Origin: Flagellimonas okinawensis
Lineage (GTDB): Bacteria > Bacteroidota > Bacteroidia > Flavobacteriales > Flavobacteriaceae
Length of the DNA stretch: 64,000 nucleotides
Reading direction: 5' to 3'
NCBI RefSeq assembly: GCF_029194005.1
Contig: NZ_JARFVA010000007.1
Coordinates: 62,001 to 126,000 of the forward strand
Part shown: positions 9,647 through 18,771 of the stretch, one piece after another
Layout of the letters: every line of letters starts with the position of its first letter
Numbering within the stretch: the first letter of the stretch is position 1
Translations under genes and position numbers: made by a program
Notes under the pieces: generated by a model
Told to the model about the DNA's origin: nothing
The model's database searches: none
Seen by the model: only the letters and a program-made list of their open reading frames with translations

Positions 9647-10243
9647 ATGATCAGTAAATCCGAACTTATCGCATGCTCCGCCTTAAACTTCACTCGATTT
9701 GGGAGCAAACGCTTCACACTCGATGAGTTGGCAAATCAGCTCGGCATATCAAAGAAGACCATCTACCATTATTTTAACAAAAAAGAAGAATTGGTTCAAG
9801 AGAGTACCGCCTATCTGTTGCTAAGTTATTCAAGGGAGATTCAAGGACCGGAGATTGCGTTATGTAAAGATCCGCTGGAAAAGATCATACTGATATACAA
9901 AAAGGGTTTCGAACATTTAAAATATTTCAGTCCCACGTTCCTATTTGGGCTAAGGAAATATTATCCCAAGGCCTATGAACTCTTTAACGGCTTTCGGAAT
10001 GACCTGGTAAATGAAACCATTTATGAACTTTTTGTCGACGCACAAAAATTGGGCTGTGTTCAAAATGAGGTAAACTTGAGATTGGTTTGTGAACTGTATT
10101 TTTTGAATTTGAACGCTATCGCTTTTGGTAGATCCAGTCTTTTTGATAAATATACCCAGCAAGAGATTCTACAACATCTCATCATCAACACCATAAAAGG
10201 TATTGTGACCAAGGATTACACCAACAGGTTTATCCAAAAATAG
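9647..10243 (+). CDS. TetR/AcrR-family regulator (second copy)
   Basis: A 198-aa protein with a TetR helix-turn-helix at ~20-50 (FTLDELANQLGISKKTIYHYFNKKEEL). The C-terminal ~140 residues are helical and diverged. It follows the acyltransferase gene by 158 bp on the same strand, so it may be transcribed separately. Its target is unknown. No symmetric operator of the 7.9-kb type was seen next to it. Confidence 0.88.
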   Translation: MISKSELIACSALNFTRFGSKRFTLDELANQLGISKKTIYHYFNKKEELVQESTAYLLLSYSREIQGPEIALCKDPLEKIILIYKKGFEHLKYFSPTFLFGLRKYYPKAYELFNGFRNDLVNETIYELFVDAQKLGCVQNEVNLRLVCELYFLNLNAIAFGRSSLFDKYTQQEILQHLIINTIKGIVTKDYTNRFIQK

Positions 10244-11045
10244 ACCGACAACTATCATTTGGTAAAAAAGTATTTCAAGGTAAATTAGGTTGAAGCGAAA
10301 ACTACCGAATATAAATGCCTACTGCTATTAAAAATATCCTCTATTGCCAATGGATTATTCAAAGGATTCCCAAAAAACATTCGATAATGCCGTTCACATT
10401 TTAAAAGGGAAGAATATATTTTCTATCTGTGGATGCCTATGTCACTTTTCCGTCCGCCCCTGACAATAGGGGAATTACAAACAAAAACTTGACGAGCCAG
10501 CCCATAAACCTGCCTATCGATCAGATAAAGTACATTGGTTGTTTTTGCGCCTCTTCCTTCCCTTACCCACCGCTCTTCATCTTGAATAGGATGGCATTCA
10601 TAATTTCAGAAATCGGGGCTATCGATGGAAAACCAAGTTGGGAAAGAAGTATGTACGGAACTATCTCCATTTCTATAGTATCTTTATCGAGTACTTTGTG
10701 CATGGGCTATGAAATTTGAGTATGGTAACACAAATCTCAGAAGCCCTATCTCTCGTACAAAAAAAGTTTAAATCACTTCAATAAAAAAATAAACAGAAAT
10801 ATTGATTTGCCTACATTATTTATGATGGCATTATACATGGTGGGCCCATCACGTTTGAACGAATCATAATGCAAAAAAAACGGGCATAGTACACCAGACA
10901 AAACGGAAAAAACAGAGCATAGCAAAACGTATTTAAGCCACCAATAAACAGACTCTTATGGCTTTATAGTGACTCAAATTATCGTTTGTAATGGTTCTTC
11001 CCATACAGCGTTCAACGTAATATCCCTACGTTAAGTCCCTTCTAA
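10244..11045. other. Intergenic region with a transposase scar
   Basis: About 800 bp without an intact gene. Positions 10563-10703 hold an IS5-type transposase remnant (separate entry). The rest is AT-rich and shows no reading frame with coding character and no repeat I recognise. Confidence 0.6.
10563..10703 (-). pseudogene. IS5-type transposase N-terminal remnant
   Basis: The minus strand from ATG 10703 reads 46 codons beginning MHKVLDKDTIEMEIVPY and continuing SEIMNAILFKMKSG, then stops. This closely resembles the N terminus of IS5-type transposases common in Bacteroidota (KYTVLDKDTI..EIINAILYKLKTG). Nothing matching the catalytic part follows, so it is a scar. Assigned by motif memory, not by database search. 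Confidence 0.6.
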
Positions 11046-12176
11046 TCATTTTTTTTTAGAATGATATATTGATGATTTTCTCGTTTTTACAGCGGATAAA
11101 ACCGTCCTGAACCCTAGGTGCTCCATACCTGAGTCTGGGCTTGTGGCCATCCGGGCAGATATTCGATAGCTGGCACAGTACGAGGCACTGCAAAGAAAAG
11201 ATCCTCCCTTGATCACCTTTTCCTTTGCATAGGGGTTGTTTTTGTTGTAAGCACTCCGAGGGCCTTTGGGATTTATTACAATGCTGTCCTTCAAACTCTT
11301 ATAATAATTGGTATTGTACCAATCACTAGTCCATTCCCAAACATTACCTGCCATATCGTATAGGCCAAAATCATTATTGGGGTAACTCATAACTGGTGCA
11401 CTTCTCTCAAAACCATCTTTTTTGGTGTTATCGACAGGAAATACACCTTCCCACGTATTGGCATATGACCCAAGTTGTTCAATCTCATTTCCCCAAGAGA
11501 AGATGAGATCTTTATTATTGGCACGTGCCGCGTATTCCCATTCGGCTTCTGTTGGCAACCTTTTGCCTGCCCAATCACAATAGGCGATGGCATCTTCGTA
11601 AGCTATGTGGACCACTGGATTGTTCTCGTTTCCCTCGATAGTGCTGTCGGGGCCATTTGGATGTTTCCAGTTGGCCCCGATTTTCCACTCCCACCATTGA
11701 GAATAATCATACAGGTTTGGCAGGGTGGACCTGATCTTTTTGAAGACAAGCGATCCAGGCCTTAAAATGGAATCATGTGGTTTTAGTGTTCCCTTGGGTA
11801 GCTGCTTTTTCATTTCCCCCCAATCGATCTGCCTTTCTGCGACGGTTACGTAACCCGTTGCTTCCGCGAACTTGGTAAACTGAGCATTGGTCACCTCATG
11901 GATATCCATATAAAATCCATCCACAAAAACCTGATGTGCAGGTCGCTCATGGGGCATTGCCATTTTGTCTGAAGCAACGGCTCCCTGCCTAAAGTTCCCG
12001 CCTGGGACCCAGACCATTCCGTCAGGGGTGTCCATTGTTGGTTCTTTCTTGGTAGTAACTGTTGAGGGTTCTTCCGTCCCGATTGTGGACAATTCGGTTT
12101 TAGTTTCATGCCTGTTCTGGCAACCAGCCAATGACAAAACGAGGCAGATAGAGACACTTTGTTTTAATTTTATCAT
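11046..12176 (-). CDS. Exported formylglycine-generating enzyme (FGE/SUMF1 family) lipoprotein
   Basis: A 376-aa protein starting at ATG 12176, chosen because it opens a lipoprotein signal (MIKLKQSVSICLVLSLAGC, lipidated C19). The rest is an FGE-sulfatase domain: MVWVPGGNF, HEVTNAQFTKFAEATGYVTVAE, RLPTEAEWEYAAR, GLYDMAGNVWEWTSDWY. The C-terminal GGSFLCSASYCASYR places two cysteines (C329, C334) five residues apart, matching the copper-binding catalytic pair of true FGEs, which many SUMF1-like proteins lack. FGE oxidises the sulfatase motif Cys to formylglycine. It lies 25 bp after a decayed sulfatase gene, in an operon with another sulfatase. A lipid-anchored FGE would act outside the cytoplasm. 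Confidence 0.9.
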   Translation of the reverse strand: MIKLKQSVSICLVLSLAGCQNRHETKTELSTIGTEEPSTVTTKKEPTMDTPDGMVWVPGGNFRQGAVASDKMAMPHERPAHQVFVDGFYMDIHEVTNAQFTKFAEATGYVTVAERQIDWGEMKKQLPKGTLKPHDSILRPGSLVFKKIRSTLPNLYDYSQWWEWKIGANWKHPNGPDSTIEGNENNPVVHIAYEDAIAYCDWAGKRLPTEAEWEYAARANNKDLIFSWGNEIEQLGSYANTWEGVFPVDNTKKDGFERSAPVMSYPNNDFGLYDMAGNVWEWTSDWYNTNYYKSLKDSIVINPKGPRSAYNKNNPYAKEKVIKGGSFLCSASYCASYRISARMATSPDSGMEHLGFRTVLSAVKTRKSSIYHSKKK

Positions 12177-12201
12177 ATGACTTCGGTAAAGTTTAAAATT
12201 A

Positions 12202-13710
12202 TTAATCCTCCTTTTTGTACTTGTAGTCACCCCAAGCCGGTTTGTATATCGGTTTCAAAGGAATCTTCATTCAATCTGTTTCTGCCAACCATCCATAAAG
12301 TGATTGAGGCATATTTTTATTGGTGCCCTGTTTGGTAGGGTCACCGATTAGGTTATGCTTTTCATCTGGGTCGTTTAGCAAATCGTAAAATTCATTCCTG
12401 TCCCAAATTCCTTGGTAACGTATATATTTATACTGGTCGGTTCGCATACCGAACATAGTCGGTGTCATGGGAAAGTCTTTTTCCCAATGGTATTCGTAGA
12501 ATACCTCTTTTCGATTTGCGGCAGGGTAATCAACTGTCAGAACCGGCATAAAGGAAACCCCGGGCATATAATCAGGTTTTTTGACCGCCTCGGCCAAAAT
12601 AGTAGGAGCAATATCAATGTTCTGAACCATGGCTTTTGGTTGAGTTCCTTTTTGAAAAAGTTCGGGACATCTAACCAAAAGAGGAACCTTGACCGACTCT
12701 TCATAAAAACGGCGTTTATCTATCAGTCCATGTTCACCCCAACTGAATCCATATTCACTCATATAAATGAGCAACGTTGAATCATCAATTCCTGCCGATT
12801 CCAAATACTTCATGACCGAACCAAGACTTCCATCTACACCTAATAAAGTTTCACAATAGGCTTGTATAAATCCGTGTATACCAATATTAGTATGGTACGT
12901 ATAATCTACCCCATGCCAACTTACTCTTTGTTCGGCAACCCATTTTGGCCATTTCAAATCCCTCCATTCACCCGTTTTGGTTTGGTCATAGGTTGAAGGC
13001 AAATCAATTTTTTTGCCTTTATATTTACCTTTGTGCCATTTTGCGGGCTTAAATTCCGAATGTACCGCTTTGTGTGACAGATACATAAAGAAAGGTTTGT
13101 CCTTATCTCGGTGCTTTAACCGATCAATGGCATGTTCGGTCAATAAATCTGTAATATAGGTCGAGTCTTTATGTTGTTTTCGTTTTCCACTTATGTTCAA
13201 TTGAGGATTATAGTATACTCCCTGTCCGTGAAAACTTTCCCAATGGTCAAAACCTGGCCTAGGTTCATCGGTATGGCTGCCCATGTGCCATCTCCCGAAT
13301 AATGCTGTTTGATAATTGGCTTCTTGAAGATAGGTAAGGAAAAAGATTAGATTACCAGGATTGGGAGCTTGATTATCAACAATGGTATGGGTGTGTGAGT
13401 ATTGCCCGGACAAAATTGAGGCTCTACTTGGAGAACATAGAGAAGTAGTAACAAAAGTATTGGGCAGATTAGGCGCCTTCAGCTGCCAATCTGTCCATGT
13501 TAGCGGTTTCGAACCATGGTACCTTACCGGTAAAACCCATATAATCAAAATGATGGTCATCTGTCAGGATAAAAATCACATTTCGGGGTTTCTTTTCCAT
13601 CAACGAATCTTGTTGCTTTTCTGCATATAGTGAAAAGACAAAAAAGGAGAAAAAGAAGTAAATACTAATTGCCTTACAATTTATTTTTTAACCATTATTT
13701 TTTTTGTCAT
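12202..13710 (-). pseudogene. Family S1 sulfatase pseudogene (three lesions)
   Basis: The longest open piece (12271-13560) has the sulfatase signature SLCSPSRASILSG, FGRWHMGSH, and C-terminal blocks up to LAETD, but lacks the proper N terminus. The missing part, NVIFILTDDHHFDYMGFTG, is in another frame just upstream. An extra base near 13469 (GCC TAA TCT instead of GCC TAT CTG) separates the two. A further lost A in the run near 13692 cuts the signal peptide (MTKKIMVKK, then INCKAISIYFFF). At the 3' end, a TGA at 12271-12273 replaces a codon between AETD and MKIPLK; the downstream tail reads on to TAA at 12202. Three separate lesions argue for real decay rather than one read error. Confidence 0.8.
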
Positions 13711-14044
13711 GTATCAATTCCTAATGTTGGTACTTAACAAAAAAGGTAATAGAACACTTTGAACTTTATTCTACTAGTTGAGGCCATTAAGAAATGTATA
13801 TATGATTGCGGTAAGTAACTTATTATCATTTTTTCAAAAAACATCTTACTTCGATAATATTCCAAAAAAGGGTAAACTACCATAGCTATACCGAGTTCCT
13901 TTATCCGTTACATCAGTTTGACACAACAAAACGAAAAAGAGTAAGCCCCCTGGGCAAAGCGTTATTTTTCCAACATAATAGAAAAAGAAGATTACGTATT
14001 GTGCCCGCCCAATTGGGACTTAACTCCCTCTCAACCCTATAGCA
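13711..14044. other. Intergenic region without recognised content
   Basis: About 330 AT-rich bases between the sulfatase pseudogene and the esterase gene. I see no coding frame, terminator or repeat here. Confidence 0.5.
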
Positions 14045-14935
14045 TTATTGCCTCATAAAGCCCTGCCCTATAAATTTTAAAAAACCCGGTATCGATGACC
14101 TCCAAAATGTCCAATCATGGCCACCGTCATGGATACGGAACTCGTGTTCTACCTCCATATTTCGTAATTCAACATAGGCTTTGGCATTGCCGGAATAAAG
14201 AAAATCATCATCACCGATATCGAAGTAAAACCTTGTTTTCAGTTGACCCTTTGGTATTGTTTGGATCAATTTCAAGGGGTTATTGGCATCCCAATGACCA
14301 GTGGAGGGGTTTTGAGAATCCATATCCATTCCATATAGGTTTTTCGCGATTCCCTTCCACATAGGGTTTTTGGTCATCGGATGATCCAACGAAATGATGG
14401 CAGCACTGAGCGGAACACAGGTGCCGAACATATCATGGTGTTTCACCCCATAAAGAAAGGCCCCATAGCCACCCATTGAATTGCCAACCACGGCTCTATG
14501 CTCCATTGTTTTTTTAATTCTATAGTTTTTTTCGACCATAGGGATGAATTCTTGAAAGAACATATCTTCAAATTTTGAATACCCCTGGAAATCGTTTATG
14601 TAAAAATGCTGCCCCCCATCAGGCATTATTACAATCGAGGGGGGGATTTCGGCATTTTCAATGGCAGAATCCATGAAATGGTCTATGAGACCATATTGCA
14701 CCCAAACATTTTCATCACCCCCATAACCGTGTAACAGGTAGATTACAGGGTAACTTCTTTTTGATTCATCATAACCGGCCGGCAAATAAATAGTATAATC
14801 AATTTCTTTGTCCAAAATGGCACTCTTTATCGATTGTGCTTCCAATACTTTCCCCTGTCCAAAACAAAACACCGAGCTTAAAAAAGTTATGGTAATTGCG
14901 GCGGTATGAAGTATAAAACTTTTTGATCGTCTCAT
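14045..14935 (-). CDS. Exported esterase (alpha/beta hydrolase, esterase D/antigen 85-like)
   Basis: A 296-aa protein with an N-terminal signal (~1-26, ending VFCFGQ). It has an alpha/beta-hydrolase core: VIYLLHGYGGDENVW for the oxyanion region, GNSMGG with nucleophile S153, and a C-terminal catalytic His (H273 in GGHDWTFW). The family includes carbohydrate esterases (feruloyl, acetylxylan) and S-formylglutathione hydrolase. The export signal and sulfatase neighbours favour de-esterification of a polysaccharide or small ester in the periplasm or at the surface. It is 11 bp after the lipase-like lipoprotein gene, hence the same operon. Confidence 0.88.
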   Translation of the reverse strand: MRRSKSFILHTAAITITFLSSVFCFGQGKVLEAQSIKSAILDKEIDYTIYLPAGYDESKRSYPVIYLLHGYGGDENVWVQYGLIDHFMDSAIENAEIPPSIVIMPDGGQHFYINDFQGYSKFEDMFFQEFIPMVEKNYRIKKTMEHRAVVGNSMGGYGAFLYGVKHHDMFGTCVPLSAAIISLDHPMTKNPMWKGIAKNLYGMDMDSQNPSTGHWDANNPLKLIQTIPKGQLKTRFYFDIGDDDFLYSGNAKAYVELRNMEVEHEFRIHDGGHDWTFWRSSIPGFLKFIGQGFMRQ

Positions 14936-14946
14936 TTCTCAGTCAA

Positions 14947-15837
14947 TTAAAGATTATCCAGATTGATTTTTTTATGACCGAACAATGGGGCATACGTCCG
15001 GGCCTCAGCAAAAGTCAGTCGATTTCGCAAATAAACAATTTGGGCATGTACCCTTATAAATGGTGTATCTATTTCTGGTGGAATATCATACCATTCGTCA
15101 TCAAAAGTGAATATGACACTTCGATTTCCCGGTAGAGCACCAGGCGTAAGCACACCATGAAACTTTGGTACATTGTCTCCTTGATTGGCATAGTGGATAT
15201 ACTGTGGACCTCTGGGGAACCACATACCGGCACCGCCAATAGTCTCTACCATTAGTTGTCCCAATTGGTTGTTAGAAAGCTGGTTTTCCAATGACCGTAG
15301 TGATCTTGCCAAGTGATAGGCTCCTTGACTATGCCCAAGCAACAATACCTTTTCCTCTGTGTCAATGATTTCGAGCACGCTCTTTTCAATTGCTGCCTCC
15401 ACCGTCTCATTAGTAGGTAAAATAATTTCAATGACATCTGCTATTCCTTCTTTGGTACCATTATGAATACCCACAACTGGTCGGCCAGTAAATTCTGCAA
15501 TCTCCACCATATTCTTATATTGCTTGGCCACATCAGTACCAGCACCATTGACAAACCATATGGGTTCATCATTTGTTATAATGTCAGGATATACAGGGGG
15601 AACATCCAATATACTGGTGGTCTGGTGGTCAAAAAGCAAGGTGTCCGCACCAACATAATAACCATCAAATTGAATGTCTTCAGACTCGTCCCCGAACAGC
15701 AACGGTATTTTATCTGATTCATATAGACTTTCAGTTGTATTTAAGTTTGCTTCATCAAAAGATGTATCTGAGCAAGAGGTGAACATAAGCAACGACAAGA
15801 ATGTCGTTCCAAAAAATAAGCGATTGGTTGTCTTCAT
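14947..15837 (-). CDS. Lipase-like alpha/beta hydrolase lipoprotein
   Basis: A 296-aa lipoprotein (LLMFTSC, lipidated C22). After a variable ~90-residue N-terminal region comes IWFVNGAG, then LLLGHSQGAYHLARSL, in which S170 is a lipase-type nucleophile elbow. I see a possible catalytic His near the end (VHAQI), but the triad is not certain. Exact substrate and family are not recognised. Lying between a sulfatase and an esterase in one minus-strand unit, it is probably a surface- or periplasm-anchored ester hydrolase for the same substrate. Confidence 0.7.
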   Translation of the reverse strand: MKTTNRLFFGTTFLSLLMFTSCSDTSFDEANLNTTESLYESDKIPLLFGDESEDIQFDGYYVGADTLLFDHQTTSILDVPPVYPDIITNDEPIWFVNGAGTDVAKQYKNMVEIAEFTGRPVVGIHNGTKEGIADVIEIILPTNETVEAAIEKSVLEIIDTEEKVLLLGHSQGAYHLARSLRSLENQLSNNQLGQLMVETIGGAGMWFPRGPQYIHYANQGDNVPKFHGVLTPGALPGNRSVIFTFDDEWYDIPPEIDTPFIRVHAQIVYLRNRLTFAEARTYAPLFGHKKINLDNL

Positions 15838-15876
15838 GATTAAACTAATTTATTTGTAAAAATTATGGTTTGAATT

Positions 15877-17619
15877 CTAATGGGTATATGTTACTTCACT
15901 GGGCAAATAGCCTATTCTATGGGCATTGATTAAAAGTGTCTGTCCCTTTTTCAATTTTATGGTCTCACCTTGATAGACTTTCCAGGGTTGGGGCACATCA
16001 ACATAAGCAACAGTTTTATTTTGGTCGATCGTAAAACCAAAATCCCAACTTTCGGTCCTACGTTTTGAATTTAAAGCTTGATTATTTTGTTCAACGATAC
16101 GATAACCGATTGAGGCACCTTTTGTGCCACATTCTATTGTGTACCCTTTTTTGTTCCTTATTACTTTAGGTGGTGATGTTTTAGGTGGTCCTTTTTTGTT
16201 TTTCCACCAATTGTTGAATACCATTTCTTTCTCTGGTATCGAGGATAGGTCGCCCACTTCTGCTATCCAGTCAAAAAGTGCTTCTTTCAGTTCTTTCTTT
16301 TTAGCCGTATATTGGGGCTCATCTGCCAGATTGCGCACCTCATTGGGGTCCATTTTGGTGTGGTAGAGTTCTTCCGTGGGCTTATTTTTTGCAAACCAGT
16401 CCAGTAGATTTGGGTTATCCAAACGTCCCATTTCGTGCAATTCCAATATTTCTTTCATTGTAGGTATGCCCTTTCTGTATTGTAAGTCTTGGTATTTTGG
16501 CAGTTCGGGCATAAAGTTGTACACATATCTGAAATTCCCATCGCTTACAGATCGTACCCGGTCATATTTATTTGCCATTCGATCCCTAGCGGCAAAAACA
16601 TATTTTCTTTCTTCCTTTTTTTTTAAAGGTCCCAGAAAAGCGGTTCCCTGAAGGTGGTCGGGAGGCTCGATGCCCGCTATGGAAAGCATGGTTGGCGCCA
16701 GGTCCACCGCACTGACCAACCTATCATCTTTAGTGCCCGCAAAACGGTTTTTGGGATATTTCACGATCAAAGGTATATGTGTGCCCCTTTCGAGAATTTC
16801 TCGCTTTGTCCAGGGCATACATCCACCATGGTCACTAAAAAATATCACATAAGAGTCGTCATATACTTTATTGTTTTTTAGCCCACCAACAATCTCGCCA
16901 ACAGCTCGATCCATTTGTTCGATACGGGTATAAAGGACGGCCATGTCATTTCGAGCGGTTTCGGTATCAACATAATAAGGCGGCAATTTCATATCATTGG
17001 GGTCATACCGAATACTATCGGGCGAGACCATCAACTTTGATTCGTGTGTGATTGCCAAATTGAACACGCTGAAGAACGGAGTGTTTTTGGGCCGGTATTT
17101 GTAAGATGCTGCAGGGCTACTGTCATCCCAAACTGTGACAGGCTCTTCAAATTGATAATCTTCTTTATAGTTGTTTGTTGTATAATAGCCTTTGGCTCTT
17201 AGATATTCGGGAAAAGCCTTTACATAATCGGGCAAAACGGCTGAGTAGCTTGGCAGGCCTTGAGGCATGAAAAAGGGGGAACTTGAAAGAGTGCGCATGT
17301 GTTGGGCTCCTATTGAAATGGCGTGCATGCCCGTGATTATCGATGATCGGCTCGGCGCGCAGACCCCAGCTGTGGTATATGCTTTTGTAAAAAGCACTGC
17401 CTCACGTGCCAGACTATCTATGTTCGGAGTTTTTACGATTGAATCACCATATGCCCCCAAAAAAGGAGAAATATCCTCACATACTATCCAAACTATATTT
17501 GGCTTTTTTTGGCCAAAAGATGCTGTAAAAAAACAAAAGATTATTAAAATAACAATCAAAAGCAATACGCGCCTTATTCTCCTGCTATAATTTTTCCATG
17601 GGATCAGACTTTTAAACAT
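15877..17619 (-). CDS. Family S1 sulfatase, exported
   Basis: A 580-aa sulfatase. After a basic N terminus and hydrophobic signal segment (~17-36) comes KKPNIVWIVCEDISPFLGAYG with metal-binding acidic residues. The activation motif CAPSR has C87, which becomes formylglycine. FFSDHGGCMPWTK is the downstream metal-site block. The C-terminal ~100 residues form an extra domain (from about SPPKVIRNKKGYTIECG) that looks like a small beta-sandwich. It hydrolyses sulfate esters, and the CEDISP-type N terminus is that of sulfatases acting on glycans. It is the first gene of the minus-strand unit, divergent from the sigma/FecR/SusCD unit. Confidence 0.93.
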   Translation of the reverse strand: MFKSLIPWKNYSRRIRRVLLLIVILIIFCFFTASFGQKKPNIVWIVCEDISPFLGAYGDSIVKTPNIDSLAREAVLFTKAYTTAGVCAPSRSSIITGMHAISIGAQHMRTLSSSPFFMPQGLPSYSAVLPDYVKAFPEYLRAKGYYTTNNYKEDYQFEEPVTVWDDSSPAASYKYRPKNTPFFSVFNLAITHESKLMVSPDSIRYDPNDMKLPPYYVDTETARNDMAVLYTRIEQMDRAVGEIVGGLKNNKVYDDSYVIFFSDHGGCMPWTKREILERGTHIPLIVKYPKNRFAGTKDDRLVSAVDLAPTMLSIAGIEPPDHLQGTAFLGPLKKKEERKYVFAARDRMANKYDRVRSVSDGNFRYVYNFMPELPKYQDLQYRKGIPTMKEILELHEMGRLDNPNLLDWFAKNKPTEELYHTKMDPNEVRNLADEPQYTAKKKELKEALFDWIAEVGDLSSIPEKEMVFNNWWKNKKGPPKTSPPKVIRNKKGYTIECGTKGASIGYRIVEQNNQALNSKRRTESWDFGFTIDQNKTVAYVDVPQPWKVYQGETIKLKKGQTLLINAHRIGYLPSEVTYTH

Positions 17620-18107
17620 ACTGTCTCTTTTAATAAGGAGGAAGAAAAACTGTTTTTATAGACATTCTTTTAAGTTTTTTTACTCTGGCGCTTATTTTTA
17701 ACATAAATGATTTTTACATTATTTGCCTCAACTTCTCCAATTTTAAAAGTGTTGTTTCAAATTAGAATACCAGCACGAATCGGCTCAGCTATGATAATTC
17801 TGTCAGCTATTACTGCATTTACATGTCTCTGCATTAGGTCGTATATTTGGCTTAGTGGAGTCTTGATTCTTTTTCTCATATTTTCCTATAAGAAGGCTGA
17901 CGCCTGAATATCATTTCTTTCAAAAGATTGGGTATTTAATTGTATGAATTATCAATTTGCTAAATATTTTATACTTTAGTTGAGTTTTTGTCGATAAACT
18001 TCAAAAAAAACAAGCGTAATCTGCAAAAATTCAAATTTTCCGTTTCGAAAATTAAATGGTAACTCTGCCACTAAAGAAACTAAAGAAACTAAAGAAAAGT
18101 AACGCTA
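17620..18107. other. Divergent promoter region of the sulfatase/SusCD locus
   Basis: About 490 AT-rich bases between the minus-strand sulfatase unit and the ECF sigma gene. Both units should be driven from here. I could not place a full TTG...TAnnTTTG promoter with confidence. A 66-codon hydrophobic frame at 17707-17907 is not supported as a gene. A triplicated 9-mer near the right end has its own entry. Confidence 0.5.
18070..18096 (+). repeat. Three tandem copies of a 9-mer in the sigma gene leader
   Basis: ACTAAAGAA is repeated exactly three times without gap, ending 11 bp before the ATG of the ECF sigma gene. Each copy carries an AAAGAA purine stretch, so the array covers the ribosome-loading region. 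Confidence 0.8.
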
Positions 18108-18677
18108 ATGAAAACAGAAGAGACTCAAATCTGGAATGATCTTAAGAAGGGTAGCATATCGGCACTAGAATCGCTATATAACTTTCATGTTGACAAACTA
18201 TTTGCTTGTGGGTATAAAATCATTAACGACAGGGAGCTGATTCAAGATGAAATCCACGACCTTTTTCTAGACCTTTACAGGTGCCGTGAAAAATTGTCAA
18301 ATGTGGTCAACATAGAGGCTTATTTAATCGTTTCGCTTAAAAGAAATCTATATAAACACAATGATTATAGGTTAAAGAGCCTAGAGAACGAGTTCAAACA
18401 CATTACCAACATGACAGCTAACACCAATTTGACTGTCGCATCACATGAAGAAGTAATTATCGAAGAAGAAAATGAGAATGCCCAATTGATGAGGTTAAGA
18501 AGAATAATGGACAATTTGACCAATCATCAAAAAAGGATACTCCGTCTTCGTTTTAATCAAGAAAAAAGTTACGAAGAAATTTCTAGGGAAATGGGTCTTT
18601 CAGTTGCTTCTGCCAGAACGTTATTTTACCGAACTTTAAAAACAATCCGGAAGACCGCATTAAGTATACTTTTCTAA
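18108..18677 (+). CDS. ECF RNA polymerase sigma factor (SusC/D regulator type)
   Basis: A 189-aa sigma-70 family protein. Region 2 spans ~20-85 (LYNFHVDKLFACGYKII...DEIHDLFLDLY). Region 4 is at ~125-180 (LTNHQKRILRLRFNQEKSYEEISREMGLSVASARTLFYRTLKTIRK). It lacks region 3, as ECF factors do. It sits just before a FecR anti-sigma gene and an STN-bearing SusC. That arrangement is the known trans-envelope signalling set in which substrate uptake by SusC releases sigma from the anti-sigma factor and induces the locus. Confidence 0.95.
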   Translation: MKTEETQIWNDLKKGSISALESLYNFHVDKLFACGYKIINDRELIQDEIHDLFLDLYRCREKLSNVVNIEAYLIVSLKRNLYKHNDYRLKSLENEFKHITNMTANTNLTVASHEEVIIEEENENAQLMRLRRIMDNLTNHQKRILRLRFNQEKSYEEISREMGLSVASARTLFYRTLKTIRKTALSILF

Positions 18678-18771
18678 AAATAATTAGATTTCATTGTCTA
18701 TAAACAACAGAAATTGTTCTCTTACATATATACAGTGGCTGTAATTTCCACTGCCGATTATCCAAACAATT

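Noticed and set aside
10429-10719. 96-codon plus-strand frame.
   Set aside because: It is antisense to the IS5-type remnant, whose minus-strand frame matches a known transposase N terminus.
12271-13560. Annotating the sulfatase as a normal gene starting at 13560.
   Set aside because: The first ~30 residues of that frame are not sulfatase-like, whereas the true N terminus is in the next frame; the tail is also cut by a TGA.
17707-17907. 66-codon hydrophobic frame in the divergent promoter region.
   Set aside because: No ribosome site, no recognised family, AT-rich promoter DNA; hydrophobic frames arise easily from T-rich sequence.
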